From: Aequorivita marisscotiae
GTDB lineage: Bacteria; Bacteroidota; Bacteroidia; Flavobacteriales; Flavobacteriaceae
Length of the DNA stretch: 64,000 bases
Direction of reading: 5' to 3'
Assembly: GCF_029814825.1 (NCBI RefSeq)
Contig: NZ_CP122379.1
Location: 1,984,001-2,048,000, forward strand
Numbering within the stretch: the stretch's first letter is position 1; each line of letters opens with the position of its first letter. This document shows positions 24,428 through 33,556 of the stretch, one piece after another. The notes beneath the pieces are model-generated. The model was not told the DNA's origin. It worked only from the letters and a program-made list of their open reading frames with translations, and did not search any database. Position numbers and translations under genes: made by a program.

Positions 24428-26326
24428 TTAAAGAGTTTCCTTCAACCAATTAAAAAACTCGCGTTGCCATACTAAAGCATTTTGCGGTTGCAACACCCAG
24501 TGATTTTCTTCGGGAAGATAGAGGAGCTTACTTTTTATACCTTGCAATTGTGCAGCCTGAAAAGCCCCTAAACCTTGTTCAATAGGAACGCGGTAATCCT
24601 TGCCTCCTTGAATAATCATAATTGGGGTGTCCCATTTATCAACATATGTTATTGGGTTAAATTCATTAAAAGCTTTTTGCGCAATGGCATTGTCTTTTTC
24701 CCAATAGGCACCACCCATATCGTAGTTTACAAAAAATAATTCTTCGGTTGTTCCGTACATGGCGCGCGTGTCAAAAACTCCGTCGTGGGCGATAAAAGTT
24801 TTAAAACGACCTTCGTGATTTCCAGCCAGCCAAAAAACAGAATATCCGCCAAAACTAGCTCCTATTGCACCTAAACGATCTTTATCTACATAGGGTTCTT
24901 TAGCAACATCATCAATCGCATCGAGGTAATCCTGCATAGCGCCACCGCCCCAGTCGCCGCTAATTGCTTCATTCCATTCCACGCCGTGACCTGGCATTCC
25001 GCGACGGTTTGGCGCTACAATAATATACCCCTGAGATGCCATAAGTTGAAAATTCCAACGTGTGGAATAAAACTGCGACAGCGCCGATTGTGGCCCGCCC
25101 TGTGCGTAAAGCAAGGTTGGGTACTTTTTATTTTTGTCGAAATTTGGCGGAAGAATAACCCAAACCAGCATTTGCTTACCATCTTTTGTAGTTACCATTC
25201 TCTTCTCAACCGTAGGTAAGGTTAACTTTCCGTAGAACTCGGTATTTACTTGTGTAAGTTGCTTAAAGGTGTTGCTCTTTAAATTGAAAGAGAATATTTC
25301 GGTTGCGTGATTCATATCGGTGCGAGTAACAATTAACTGCCCATCTATTTCTGCAACAATCCCAGTTACATCAAACTGCCCCTTTGATAGTTGTTCAACA
25401 AGCGGCATTTTTCGAGTCTTCCCAGGATAATCAACCTTAAAAATTTGTTTGGTTCCGTCAACTGGAGCGGTAAAATAAATATCCTTGTTGTTTTTAGCCC
25501 AGGTAAATCCGTTTACCGTGCCATCCCATTGAGCGGTTAAGTTTTGTTTTACGCCGTTTTCCAGTACAACAATATCGTTTTTATCGGCTTCATAACCATC
25601 GGTTTTCATTTGAAGCCACGCCAAAGTACCATTTTCTGAAAAAGCTGGCTGCGTATCGTATCCTTTGTTTTCTTCGGTTATATTTTCAGTTTGTTTACTA
25701 GCAAGGTTATACTTGTAAATGTCTGTATTAGTACTAACCGCATAGTCGGTTCCAGCTAACTTTTTACTTACGTAATAAATGTTTTCGCCTTTTGGCCCCC
25801 AGATATAATCCTCATCACCGCCAAATGGTGCTTGTGGTGTGTAGTACGGTTGTTGTGGCGTAATATCGGTTTCGGCACCTGTGTTTACATCTTTGTAAAA
25901 AACGTGGCTGTAACTACCGTCGTTGTATTTATCCCAGTGGCGATAATCCAACGAAGTATAAACGTACGCATCGCTTTTGGGAAGGTCGCTGTAAATATCC
26001 TTCGCCATTACATCTTTTACGTGTACCTCTTTGTCTATTAAAAGAAAGTTGCCATCGGGCGAAAGGTTTTTATCGGCTACTTTGGCTTCTTCTTTTGTAA
26101 CTTCGGCAAAATTGCCACCCGAAACGCGCATTGCGTAATACTTAGAGTCGAAACTGTTTTCCGGTATATTTGGCGTGGTTACTTTATAAAAAAGCACTTC
26201 GCCGTTTTCAGAAATTCCAATCGGACTTACTTTTTTCACCTGCCATAAAAGCTCGGGAGTCATTGTGTTTTGCGCAAACAAAAAGCCAGCACAAAGAAAG
26301 GCCAGCAGGAAAGTTATTTTTTTCAT
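24428..26326 (-). CDS. Secreted S9-family peptidase (dipeptidyl-peptidase-like)
   Basis: A 632-aa peptidase with a signal peptide (MKKITFLLAFLCAGFLFAQ). An N-terminal beta-propeller region of about 350 residues is followed by the alpha/beta-hydrolase domain. The triad is Ser491 in GASFGGYS, Asp577 in GGKDYRVP and His609 in EENHWVLQ. GASFGGYS and GQGGPQ-type sequence (YAQGGPQSALSQFY) match the acylaminoacyl- or dipeptidyl-peptidase branch of S9 found in Bacteroidota. It acts in the periplasm on peptides. It is monocistronic, and the hairpin repeats at 24.2-24.4 kb lie just downstream. Confidence 0.92.
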   Translation of the reverse strand: MKKITFLLAFLCAGFLFAQNTMTPELLWQVKKVSPIGISENGEVLFYKVTTPNIPENSFDSKYYAMRVSGGNFAEVTKEEAKVADKNLSPDGNFLLIDKEVHVKDVMAKDIYSDLPKSDAYVYTSLDYRHWDKYNDGSYSHVFYKDVNTGAETDITPQQPYYTPQAPFGGDEDYIWGPKGENIYYVSKKLAGTDYAVSTNTDIYKYNLASKQTENITEENKGYDTQPAFSENGTLAWLQMKTDGYEADKNDIVVLENGVKQNLTAQWDGTVNGFTWAKNNKDIYFTAPVDGTKQIFKVDYPGKTRKMPLVEQLSKGQFDVTGIVAEIDGQLIVTRTDMNHATEIFSFNLKSNTFKQLTQVNTEFYGKLTLPTVEKRMVTTKDGKQMLVWVILPPNFDKNKKYPTLLYAQGGPQSALSQFYSTRWNFQLMASQGYIIVAPNRRGMPGHGVEWNEAISGDWGGGAMQDYLDAIDDVAKEPYVDKDRLGAIGASFGGYSVFWLAGNHEGRFKTFIAHDGVFDTRAMYGTTEELFFVNYDMGGAYWEKDNAIAQKAFNEFNPITYVDKWDTPIMIIQGGKDYRVPIEQGLGAFQAAQLQGIKSKLLYLPEENHWVLQPQNALVWQREFFNWLKETL

Positions 26327-26427
26327 CTGAATAAAATTATTGAATTTTTAACGAGTGTAAAGTTACTTAAAATAGTTGGTAGCGTAAATGAGATTTAGTA
26401 ATTGTGAATAGGGTGGTTTTTTAATGG

Positions 26428-26435
26428 TATCTTTG
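26428..26435 (+). promoter_or_regulatory. Promoter -7 box for rimO
   Basis: TATCTTTG, an exact match to TAnnTTTG, lies 24 bp before the ATG. The wider block AATGGTATCTTTGCA is identical to the promoter of the pseudouridine synthase gene at 58.5 kb. Confidence 0.7.
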
Positions 26436-26458
26436 CACCCCGATAATAAAAATTTTAT

Positions 26459-27760
26459 ATGCGTACCAAATCCCTTAAAAAGAATAAGATAAATGTTGTA
26501 ACCCTCGGTTGCTCTAAAAATGTGTATGATAGCGAGGTGCTTATGGGCCAATTGCGAGCCAGTAAAAAAGAGGTGGTTCACGAAGAAGAGGGCAATATTG
26601 TAGTTATTAATACCTGCGGTTTTATTGCCAATGCAAAGGAAGAAAGTATAAACACCATTCTGGAATACGTTCAAAAAAAGGAAGAAGGAACGGTTGATAA
26701 AGTTTTTGTAACAGGCTGTCTTTCGGAACGGTATAAACCCGATCTTCAAAAGGAAATCCCCAATGTAGATGAGTATTTTGGCACCACTGAACTTCCAGGT
26801 TTACTAAAAGCTTTGGGCGCAGATTACAAACACGAATTAATTGGCGAGCGAATTACAACCACCCCTAAAAATTACGCCTACTTTAAAATAGCCGAAGGCT
26901 GCGACCGGCCGTGCTCGTTTTGTGCAATCCCGATTATGCGCGGAAAGCATAAAAGCACCCCAATGGAAGATTTGGTAACCGAAGCCGAGAAACTCACTGC
27001 AAAAGGGGTAAAGGAATTGATTTTAATAGCCCAAGATTTAACATACTACGGGTTAGATTTATACAAAAAACGAAACCTGGCAGAGTTACTTCAGAAATTG
27101 GTAAAAGTTGAAGGTATTAAATGGATACGTCTTCATTACGCATTCCCAACGGGCTTTCCGATGGATGTTTTGGAGGTAATGCGCAACGAACCAAAGGTGT
27201 GTAATTATATAGATATTCCACTGCAGCATATTTCAGATTCAATATTGAAATCCATGCGCCGTGGAACTACAAAAGCAAAAACCACTAAACTCTTACAAGA
27301 TTTTAGAGCTGCCGTCCCGGAAATGGCAATCAGAACTACGCTAATTGTTGGGTATCCCGGCGAAACGGAAGAAGATTTTCAAACCCTAAAACACTGGGTT
27401 AAAGATATGCGTTTTGAACGCTTGGGTTGCTTTACCTACAGCCACGAAGAAAATACACACGCCTACAATCTCGAAGACGATGTGCCGGAAGAAGTAAAAA
27501 TAGACCGCGCCAACCAGATTATGGAAATTCAATCACAAATTTCTTGGGAATTGAACCAGCAAAAAATTGGTAAGGAATTTAAAGTAGTGATAGACCGTAA
27601 AGAAGGTGGCTATTTTGTAGGTAGAACCGAATTTGATAGCCCCGACGTAGATAACGAAGTTTTAATAAATGCCGAAGACGACTATCTGCGAACAGGCGAA
27701 TTTTTCAACGTAAAAATTACCGCCGCGGAAGATTTCGACCTTTATGCTGAAGTTGTTTAA
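26459..27760 (+). CDS. rimO: Ribosomal protein uS12 methylthiotransferase RimO
   Basis: A 433-aa radical-SAM methylthiotransferase that modifies Asp of ribosomal protein uS12. The N-terminal MTTase domain has Cys18 (TLGCSKN), Cys53 (NTCGF) and Cys87 (VTGCLSE), which hold the auxiliary 4Fe-4S cluster. The radical-SAM triad is Cys148, Cys152 and Cys155 (GCDRPCSFC). A C-terminal TRAM domain (about 365-433) ends the protein. TLGCSKN and the GCDRPCSFCAIP signature favour RimO over MiaB. Promoter TATCTTTG is close upstream. Confidence 0.96.
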   Translation: MRTKSLKKNKINVVTLGCSKNVYDSEVLMGQLRASKKEVVHEEEGNIVVINTCGFIANAKEESINTILEYVQKKEEGTVDKVFVTGCLSERYKPDLQKEIPNVDEYFGTTELPGLLKALGADYKHELIGERITTTPKNYAYFKIAEGCDRPCSFCAIPIMRGKHKSTPMEDLVTEAEKLTAKGVKELILIAQDLTYYGLDLYKKRNLAELLQKLVKVEGIKWIRLHYAFPTGFPMDVLEVMRNEPKVCNYIDIPLQHISDSILKSMRRGTTKAKTTKLLQDFRAAVPEMAIRTTLIVGYPGETEEDFQTLKHWVKDMRFERLGCFTYSHEENTHAYNLEDDVPEEVKIDRANQIMEIQSQISWELNQQKIGKEFKVVIDRKEGGYFVGRTEFDSPDVDNEVLINAEDDYLRTGEFFNVKITAAEDFDLYAEVV

Positions 27761-27885
27761 TTGGTAACCCTGAGCAGCTTGTCCTAAACGTAGACAACCG
27801 GTAGCTGTTAATTACAAGGAAAAATCACGCCTCGGGAAGTATATTTCAAAAAAAGTAACTTTTTACAAATATGCTGTTGAATTGT

Positions 27886-27893
27886 TATCTTTG
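27886..27893 (+). promoter_or_regulatory. Promoter -7 box
   Basis: TATCTTTG lies 16 bp before the ATG of the small membrane-protein gene at 27910, so the transcript would be nearly leaderless. Confidence 0.6.
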
Positions 27894-27909
27894 AAAGAAA
27901 CTCGCTATT

Positions 27910-28215
27910 ATGAGAAACTCCCAACGTTTTACATTTCCGAAAACGGTCCTCTTCGGGATAACTACGCTGTATGTAGTGTTAATGCTGGCAACCTATTTTC
28001 TGTATTATAAAGAACCCACCGTAATTTGTGCACAGCGTATGTTGACTGCGCAAACCATTGCCTTGCTTTTTCAAGTGGTGCTTAATTATATAAATTATCA
28101 CGCAAAAAATAAAATCGTAATTCTGGGCACTTTGTTCGTTAGTGCAATGATTATTTTTGGAGCCATTACTGCCTTTTTTAACCTTACAATTATGTGCGAA
28201 TTTTATGGATTTTAA
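27910..28215 (+). CDS. Small hypothetical membrane protein
   Basis: A 101-aa protein that I do not recognise. Three hydrophobic helices are visible, at about residues 17-33, 47-62 and 70-95. It has its own TATCTTTG promoter box. The downstream glycosyltransferase frame can be read from inside its 3' end (28194) or from TTG 28251, so they may be cotranscribed. Confidence 0.65.
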   Translation: MRNSQRFTFPKTVLFGITTLYVVLMLATYFLYYKEPTVICAQRMLTAQTIALLFQVVLNYINYHAKNKIVILGTLFVSAMIIFGAITAFFNLTIMCEFYGF

Positions 28216-28250
28216 AAAAATCTAAATACGTTAACCTGAACGCTACAATT

Positions 28251-29537
28251 TTGAAAAAACTGCTCATCATCGGTCACACTTTTCCGGAGCCCAGCACAAC
28301 AGCTGCAGGTAGCCGAATGATGCAGTTGTTACAGTTATTTGAAGCTGAACAGTATGAGATAACCTTTGCGAGTACAGCTTCGGTTTCGGGACATACTGCT
28401 AAACTGGAATTACGAAACATTTCGGTAAAAAACATTCTTTTAAACGATCCTTCTTTTGATGAATTTATAAAAAACCTAAATCCTGAAATCGTACTTTTTG
28501 ATCGATATATTTCTGAAGAACAATTTGGTTGGCGCATTTCAGAAAACTGTCCGAATTGCCTTAAAATTCTCGACACCGAAGATTTACATTTTCTAAGGAA
28601 GGCGAGGGAAGAAGCAATAAAAGCAAACCTTTCGGTTTCTGATGCAAATTTATTTTCAAATTTGGCCAAGCGGGAATTGGCGAGTATTTTACGTTGCGAT
28701 CTGTCGCTAATTATTTCAGAATATGAAATGGAGCTGCTTCAAAATACCTTTAAAATTTCCGGTGAAATACTTCACTATTTACCTTTTTTAATTGAATCGG
28801 TTTCCGAAGAAATACAGACTTCTTCATTTAAAGAACGCCAAAATTTTATTGCGATTGGCAATTTATTGCACGCGCCGAATGTAGATTCGGTTTTGCAGTT
28901 AAAGCAAATCTGGCCCGAAATTAAAAAGCAACTTCCAAAGGCAGAGCTGCATATTTATGGGGCATATGCTTCGCAACAAATTCTTCAATTAAATAATAAA
29001 AAAGAAGGTTTTATTATCAAAGGCTGGGCTAATAACTTGGAAACAACACTGCAAATGTATCGCTTGCAATTGGCGCCCTTACGTTTTGGCGCCGGCCTTA
29101 AAGGCAAATTGCTCGATGCAATGCGTTTTGGGTTGCCCTCTGTAACCACAAAAATTGGAGCAGAGGCCATGGGAGGAAAATATCCTTTTGGTGGCGCAAT
29201 TACTGATGAACAAACCAATTTTATCACGCAAGCTATACACTTGTATTCTGATGAAAATACATGGCAGGAAGCCCAGAAAAATGGGTTTGGAATAATTAAA
29301 AACCGTTTTCGAAAAAATCTTTTTTCCAAACAATTTATGTCGCGTATAAATGAGCTTCTGGCTAGGCTCGATGCACATCGGCAGCATAATTTTACAGGAC
29401 AAATTTTACAGCACCATACGCTACAAAGTACAAAGTATTTGAGCAAGTGGATTGAGTCTAAAAGCGTGATTGCACACAATGCGTCGCCAGTTTGTTTTGC
29501 CAATTCCGATGAGGTGCGCGAAGATTACAAGCAGTAG
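28251..29537 (+). CDS. Glycosyltransferase, GT4-like (GT-B fold)
   Basis: A protein of about 428 aa with the C-terminal Glyco_trans_1-type domain (GKLLDAMRFGLPSVTTKIGAEAM), the nucleotide-sugar site of GT4 enzymes. I prefer TTG 28251, which gives MKKLLIIGHTFPEPSTTAAGSRM, a classical GT-B N-terminus. The alternative ATG 28194 adds 19 residues and overlaps the upstream gene. The donor and acceptor are unknown. TTG is also the only plausible start of the GT2 gene at 16141. Confidence 0.85.
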   Translation: MKKLLIIGHTFPEPSTTAAGSRMMQLLQLFEAEQYEITFASTASVSGHTAKLELRNISVKNILLNDPSFDEFIKNLNPEIVLFDRYISEEQFGWRISENCPNCLKILDTEDLHFLRKAREEAIKANLSVSDANLFSNLAKRELASILRCDLSLIISEYEMELLQNTFKISGEILHYLPFLIESVSEEIQTSSFKERQNFIAIGNLLHAPNVDSVLQLKQIWPEIKKQLPKAELHIYGAYASQQILQLNNKKEGFIIKGWANNLETTLQMYRLQLAPLRFGAGLKGKLLDAMRFGLPSVTTKIGAEAMGGKYPFGGAITDEQTNFITQAIHLYSDENTWQEAQKNGFGIIKNRFRKNLFSKQFMSRINELLARLDAHRQHNFTGQILQHHTLQSTKYLSKWIESKSVIAHNASPVCFANSDEVREDYKQ

Positions 29538-29581
29538 TTTTTCTGAAATTTTAATTAGTTTTGCTTTTTTATCCCCTCAAT

Positions 29582-31000
29582 ATGAAAGACAATTCTAATC
29601 GTAAACTCGAAGAAACAGCCGTAGAGCGCAAAGCCCTTTTTGATAAAATAAATAACTTTTCCGAAGCATTTTTAGAAGGTCTTCCCGAGCGAAAGGCTTT
29701 TCATTATAATACGCATCAAACCACCGACGCCGATTCATTTTTTAATATAAATTCTGAAAAAACTTCTTTAGACAATATCTTAAGTTTTTTTGAGGAACGG
29801 GTTTTAAACGTTGGACTAAACCCCACTTCCGGGGGGCATTTGGGCTATATTCCCGGAGGAGGAATATACAGTGCCGCCGTTGCAGATTATCTGGCCGCCG
29901 TTACCAATAGATATGCTGGCGAGTTTTATGCCTCGCCCGGTGCCGTACGGATGGAAGATGCGCTAATAGATTGGGCTGGCAAATTAATGGGATTTACGGA
30001 AGATTTTGGCGGTAATTTGACTTCTGGTGGGAGCCTAGCCAACCTTATTGCGCTCCATACTGCCAAACACCACAAAAAAGTAATTGGTACTGCCATAGCT
30101 AAAAACGTGGTTTATTGCACAGCACAATCACACCACAGTATTTATAAAGCATTAAAAATTATTGGGCTGGAAGACTGTATTGTTCGCGAAATTGCTTTGG
30201 ATGATAATTTTAGAATTTCGGTAAAAGCGTTCGAAAATCAATTAAAAGCTGACGGTGCAATGGGGCTAAAACCTTTTTTGCTCATTGCAAACGCCGGCTC
30301 TACAGATGTTGGTGCCGTAGATCCGTTGGAGGCATTGGGGAAACTTGCAAAAAACTACAATCTCTGGTTTCACGTTGATGGAGCGTACGGGGCATTTTTT
30401 ATGCTAACGGCTTCTGGCAGGGCAAAATTAAAAGGTATTGAAATGGCCGATTCCATTATACTTGATCCGCATAAAGGTATGTTTCTACCCTATGGTTCGG
30501 GAATCGTGTTGGTAAAGAATAAAAAGCATCTCGCGGCCGCTCATAGCTATACCGCCAATTATATGCGCGATGCCTATATTGAGGACCAGTACTCTCCATC
30601 TAATTTATCGCCAGAACTGAGTAAACATTACCGCGGCTTACGTATGTGGTTGCCATTAAAATTATACGGAGAGCAGATCTTTACCGATTATTTAAACGAA
30701 AAATTGCAATTAACTACATACCTGTCGGATGAATTGTTAGCCCTAGGTTATAAATTAGTCTGCAAACCAGATTTAAGCGTTGTAGCTTTTAGATTGGCTT
30801 TAAAGAAATACGATAACGACACGCAAAATAAAAGGGTTTTAGACTATATTCAAAAAGACGGACGTATTTTCATTTCTTCCACAATTCTTGATGATAAACT
30901 CACTTTGCGCGCTGCAATTTTATCTTTTAGAACCCATAAAAAAGATATTGACCTTTTCTTAAAGCTTCTTAAGGAAGCAAAGCAAAACTTGATGAAATAA
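29582..31000 (+). CDS. PLP-dependent group II amino acid decarboxylase family protein
   Basis: A 472-aa fold-type I PLP enzyme like aromatic amino acid, glutamate or 2,4-diaminobutyrate decarboxylases. ATG 29582 (MKDNSNRKLEETAVERKALF) is chosen over TTG 29561. Visible features are GGHLGYIPGGG near the N-terminus, the TSGGSLANLIAL phosphate region, FHVDGAYGAFF with the PLP-pyridine Asp, and Lys298 in DPHKGMFLPYG, which forms the Schiff base. The substrate cannot be told from sequence alone; the length and GGHLGYIPGGG favour the L-2,4-diaminobutyrate/aromatic branch. Confidence 0.87.
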   Translation: MKDNSNRKLEETAVERKALFDKINNFSEAFLEGLPERKAFHYNTHQTTDADSFFNINSEKTSLDNILSFFEERVLNVGLNPTSGGHLGYIPGGGIYSAAVADYLAAVTNRYAGEFYASPGAVRMEDALIDWAGKLMGFTEDFGGNLTSGGSLANLIALHTAKHHKKVIGTAIAKNVVYCTAQSHHSIYKALKIIGLEDCIVREIALDDNFRISVKAFENQLKADGAMGLKPFLLIANAGSTDVGAVDPLEALGKLAKNYNLWFHVDGAYGAFFMLTASGRAKLKGIEMADSIILDPHKGMFLPYGSGIVLVKNKKHLAAAHSYTANYMRDAYIEDQYSPSNLSPELSKHYRGLRMWLPLKLYGEQIFTDYLNEKLQLTTYLSDELLALGYKLVCKPDLSVVAFRLALKKYDNDTQNKRVLDYIQKDGRIFISSTILDDKLTLRAAILSFRTHKKDIDLFLKLLKEAKQNLMK

Positions 31001-31107
31001 CGCGGAAGGCGCTGTGCAAATAATCGCAGCAAATATTAAATATAACTACTCCTTTGTAACCTAATTTAATAAAACTCATCCAAAATGTGAACAGAAAACA
31101 ATTGGAT

Positions 31108-31794
31108 ATGGGTTTTATCTTTCCGTATAGAGTAAAAGTTTTAAGCGTTGAAACTATAAATAACAACGTAATTCTTTTAAAAATTGAAAAGCCTTTTAGA
31201 TTTGAATTCCAACTCGGACAAGTAGTTGACTTAAGTATTTTTAAACCCGGATTTGAACTTTCGGTAGCTTCGTTTACAATCGCCAATACGCCTTCGGAAA
31301 ATCATTTGGCTTTTATAATTAAAGTGTATCCGCGAAAGGGACTTACCGAAGCGATTTCAAAATTAAAACCGGATGAAATAGTTCAAATTTCTACCCCTTG
31401 GAATTCGTACGCATACAAGGGTAGTGGAACTTTTATAGCGGCAGGCGCGGGAATAACGGCCTTTTTGCCAATTTTTGAAACCATTGAAGACAAAGGTATA
31501 GATGTAAAGCAGGAACACAGTTTAATCTATGCAGACAAAAGTAAAAGCGATGTTTTATACTACAATAAATTAAAAAAAACCTTTAATAATAAACTGTCTG
31601 TTATTTTAAGTAGGGCAAAATCTAGAAATCTTTCTTTTGGGAAAATTGACGAAGATTATCTTTCAAAATTAATCAGCAGTACAGAACAATATTTTTATAT
31701 CTGTGGCCCCCGAAGTTTTGAAAAGGAAGTTAAAACGCATTTGGTTACCATTGGCGTTAAAAAACGAAATATTCAAACAGGTTACAACCTATAA
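31108..31794 (+). CDS. Flavodoxin/ferredoxin-NADP reductase-like oxidoreductase
   Basis: A protein of about 228 aa of the FNR superfamily. The FAD domain carries the P-x-x-F-x-F-Q-x-G-Q segment (FRFEFQLGQVVDLS) and a FAD-binding FTIAN loop. The NAD(P) domain starts GTFIAAGAGITAFLP and ends with YICGPRSFEKEV. A GTG at 31087 is an alternative start; ATG 31108 (MGFIFPYRVKVLSV) fits better. It transfers electrons between a pyridine nucleotide and a small carrier. No carrier gene lies nearby. Confidence 0.82.
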   Translation: MGFIFPYRVKVLSVETINNNVILLKIEKPFRFEFQLGQVVDLSIFKPGFELSVASFTIANTPSENHLAFIIKVYPRKGLTEAISKLKPDEIVQISTPWNSYAYKGSGTFIAAGAGITAFLPIFETIEDKGIDVKQEHSLIYADKSKSDVLYYNKLKKTFNNKLSVILSRAKSRNLSFGKIDEDYLSKLISSTEQYFYICGPRSFEKEVKTHLVTIGVKKRNIQTGYNL

Positions 31795-32028
31795 TACGTG
31801 TGATAGGTTTTATTTTAATTTAGAATTATTGTCTTTTTAACAACTTCAACCTTCTTGGTGGTAATACTTCAATATTGCTCTTTCAATATTTAACATAACT
31901 AAAAAATGATCTGGATTTTTTTGTAACCGGATTCAATTTTATGAATCTAAAACTAAAGAATCGAAACCTCGAAATTGATTTTTCGAAATAGGGAGAGATT
32001 ATTAATTCACAAATAAAACCTAAAGATT

Positions 32029-33300
32029 ATGAGAAAAAAAATTATGATTTATATGTTGCTGCTCGGCGTATTTACGTCGCTGGGCTTATACAGTTGTAGC
32101 AATGATGACGATGGCGATACCGGTAGGTTGGCACCTGGAGAAGGCAGTTTAAACCTACCTCCCTTAGATGCCCAATTGGTACAGGAAGGGCAAGATATAT
32201 TCCGTTACGACACTTTTGGCGATGAAACGTTTTGGACAGATGTGTTACAGATGAATGAAGTTGTAGAAGCTGCCGTAAGTCCGAATACCGCATTGGCAGT
32301 AGGGTTAAAAGTAGATGCCGAAGCATTGCCACCTGCCGTTGTTGAAGCCATCCAAAATGGACAAGTTGATTTGGACGATCCACAAACTACGCTCGTGCTT
32401 TTACAGCTTAATGCCGTGGTTGGGGTGCAAGGTGAAGTAAGCGAAAATGCCGATGGCTCTTTAAAGCTAGATAGAATGGGAATAACCTGTGCATTATGCC
32501 ATTCCACAGTAGATGATTCTTTTGCTCCGGGAATAGGAAGCCGATTAGATGGTTGGGCAAATCGTGATTTAGATCCCGGGCTCATTATATCATTATCACC
32601 AGCCTTAGATCAACAAACAAAAGATGTTTACGCCTCTTGGGGTCCGGGTATATATGATCCCAGATATAGTAACGATGGGTTAAATAACCCTGTTGTAATT
32701 CCGCCAGCTTATGGTTTATATGGTTTGCCAAAGGCAATTTTTACCGGCGATGGTGATGTTGAACACGAACCAGCAGGACCAGTGGCGTACTGGAATAGAT
32801 ACGTGGCGGTAACGCAAATGCGTGGCCATGGGTATTTTGCAGACCCACGTCTTAACTTAGAAGTAGATCACAGAGAAGGCGATGATTTAGTTACAGACAA
32901 ACTCCCTGCTTTACAGGCCTATCAGTTTTCAATTTCCGCACCAACGCCACCAGCAGGTTCGTTTGATGTTGCTGCCGCTGCACGTGGTAAAGAACTATTT
33001 TCTGGAAAAGCGCAGTGTGCGAGCTGCCACAACGGACCATTATTTACAGATGTTGTAGATGGTGGAAAACTTCATCCTCAAAGTGCATCGGTAGCGGTAG
33101 ATAAAGATTATGTTAAACGATCGGCTACCAAAAAATGGAGAGTTAGCCCGTTAAAAGGATTGTGGCAACATCCACCGTATTTTCACGATGGTTCTGCCGC
33201 AACCTTAGGTGATGTGGTTACTAGATATAATGAAGTAAATAATCTCGCCTTAACCGGTTCTGAAAAGGATGACCTTACTGAATATTTGAAATCGTTATAA
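32029..33300 (+). CDS. Lipoprotein di-haem cytochrome c peroxidase/MauG-like protein
   Basis: A 423-aa exported lipoprotein with a lipobox (GLYSC, acylated Cys23). Two c-type haem sites are visible: CALCH at 154-158 and CASCH at 330-334. The C-terminus has the family hallmark PPYFHDGSAATLGDVV and the terminal LTGSEKDDLTEYLKSL. These fit the cytochrome c peroxidase/MauG superfamily, which reduces peroxide or carries out haem-based oxidations at the outer or inner membrane. A periplasmic, membrane-tethered location is likely. A 230-bp leader precedes it, with no sure promoter. A terminator hairpin follows. Confidence 0.85.
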   Translation: MRKKIMIYMLLLGVFTSLGLYSCSNDDDGDTGRLAPGEGSLNLPPLDAQLVQEGQDIFRYDTFGDETFWTDVLQMNEVVEAAVSPNTALAVGLKVDAEALPPAVVEAIQNGQVDLDDPQTTLVLLQLNAVVGVQGEVSENADGSLKLDRMGITCALCHSTVDDSFAPGIGSRLDGWANRDLDPGLIISLSPALDQQTKDVYASWGPGIYDPRYSNDGLNNPVVIPPAYGLYGLPKAIFTGDGDVEHEPAGPVAYWNRYVAVTQMRGHGYFADPRLNLEVDHREGDDLVTDKLPALQAYQFSISAPTPPAGSFDVAAAARGKELFSGKAQCASCHNGPLFTDVVDGGKLHPQSASVAVDKDYVKRSATKKWRVSPLKGLWQHPPYFHDGSAATLGDVVTRYNEVNNLALTGSEKDDLTEYLKSL

Positions 33301-33360
33301 GAAATTAATAGTCTAAAGGTTGAAACACACTTAGAATTTTCAGATCCACTTTTTTTATAT

Positions 33361-33419
33361 GCATCTCTTTTAGAGGAGTCTATCCCCAGTTAAACTGACC
33401 TCTAAAGAGATGCATTTTT
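33361..33419 (+). terminator. Intrinsic terminator after the di-haem peroxidase gene
   Basis: GCATCTCTTTTAGAGG (33361-33376) pairs with CCTCTAAAGAGATGC (33399-33413) as a 15-bp stem with one bulged T and a 22-nt loop. A T run follows. Confidence 0.85.
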
Positions 33420-33556
33420 AGTAAATGAACTAATGATTGTTCAACTTATTATCGTGTTTTTAAAATCCAAAATTAGCAATCACTTTATATCAAAATATAT
33501 GTAAAACGATGACCAAAAAGAAAGGCGTCATTGAAGATCAATCTAAAAGTACAAAT

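Noticed and set aside
27761..27885. Terminator or small gene between rimO and the next promoter
   Set aside because: No clean hairpin with U-run and no convincing frame.
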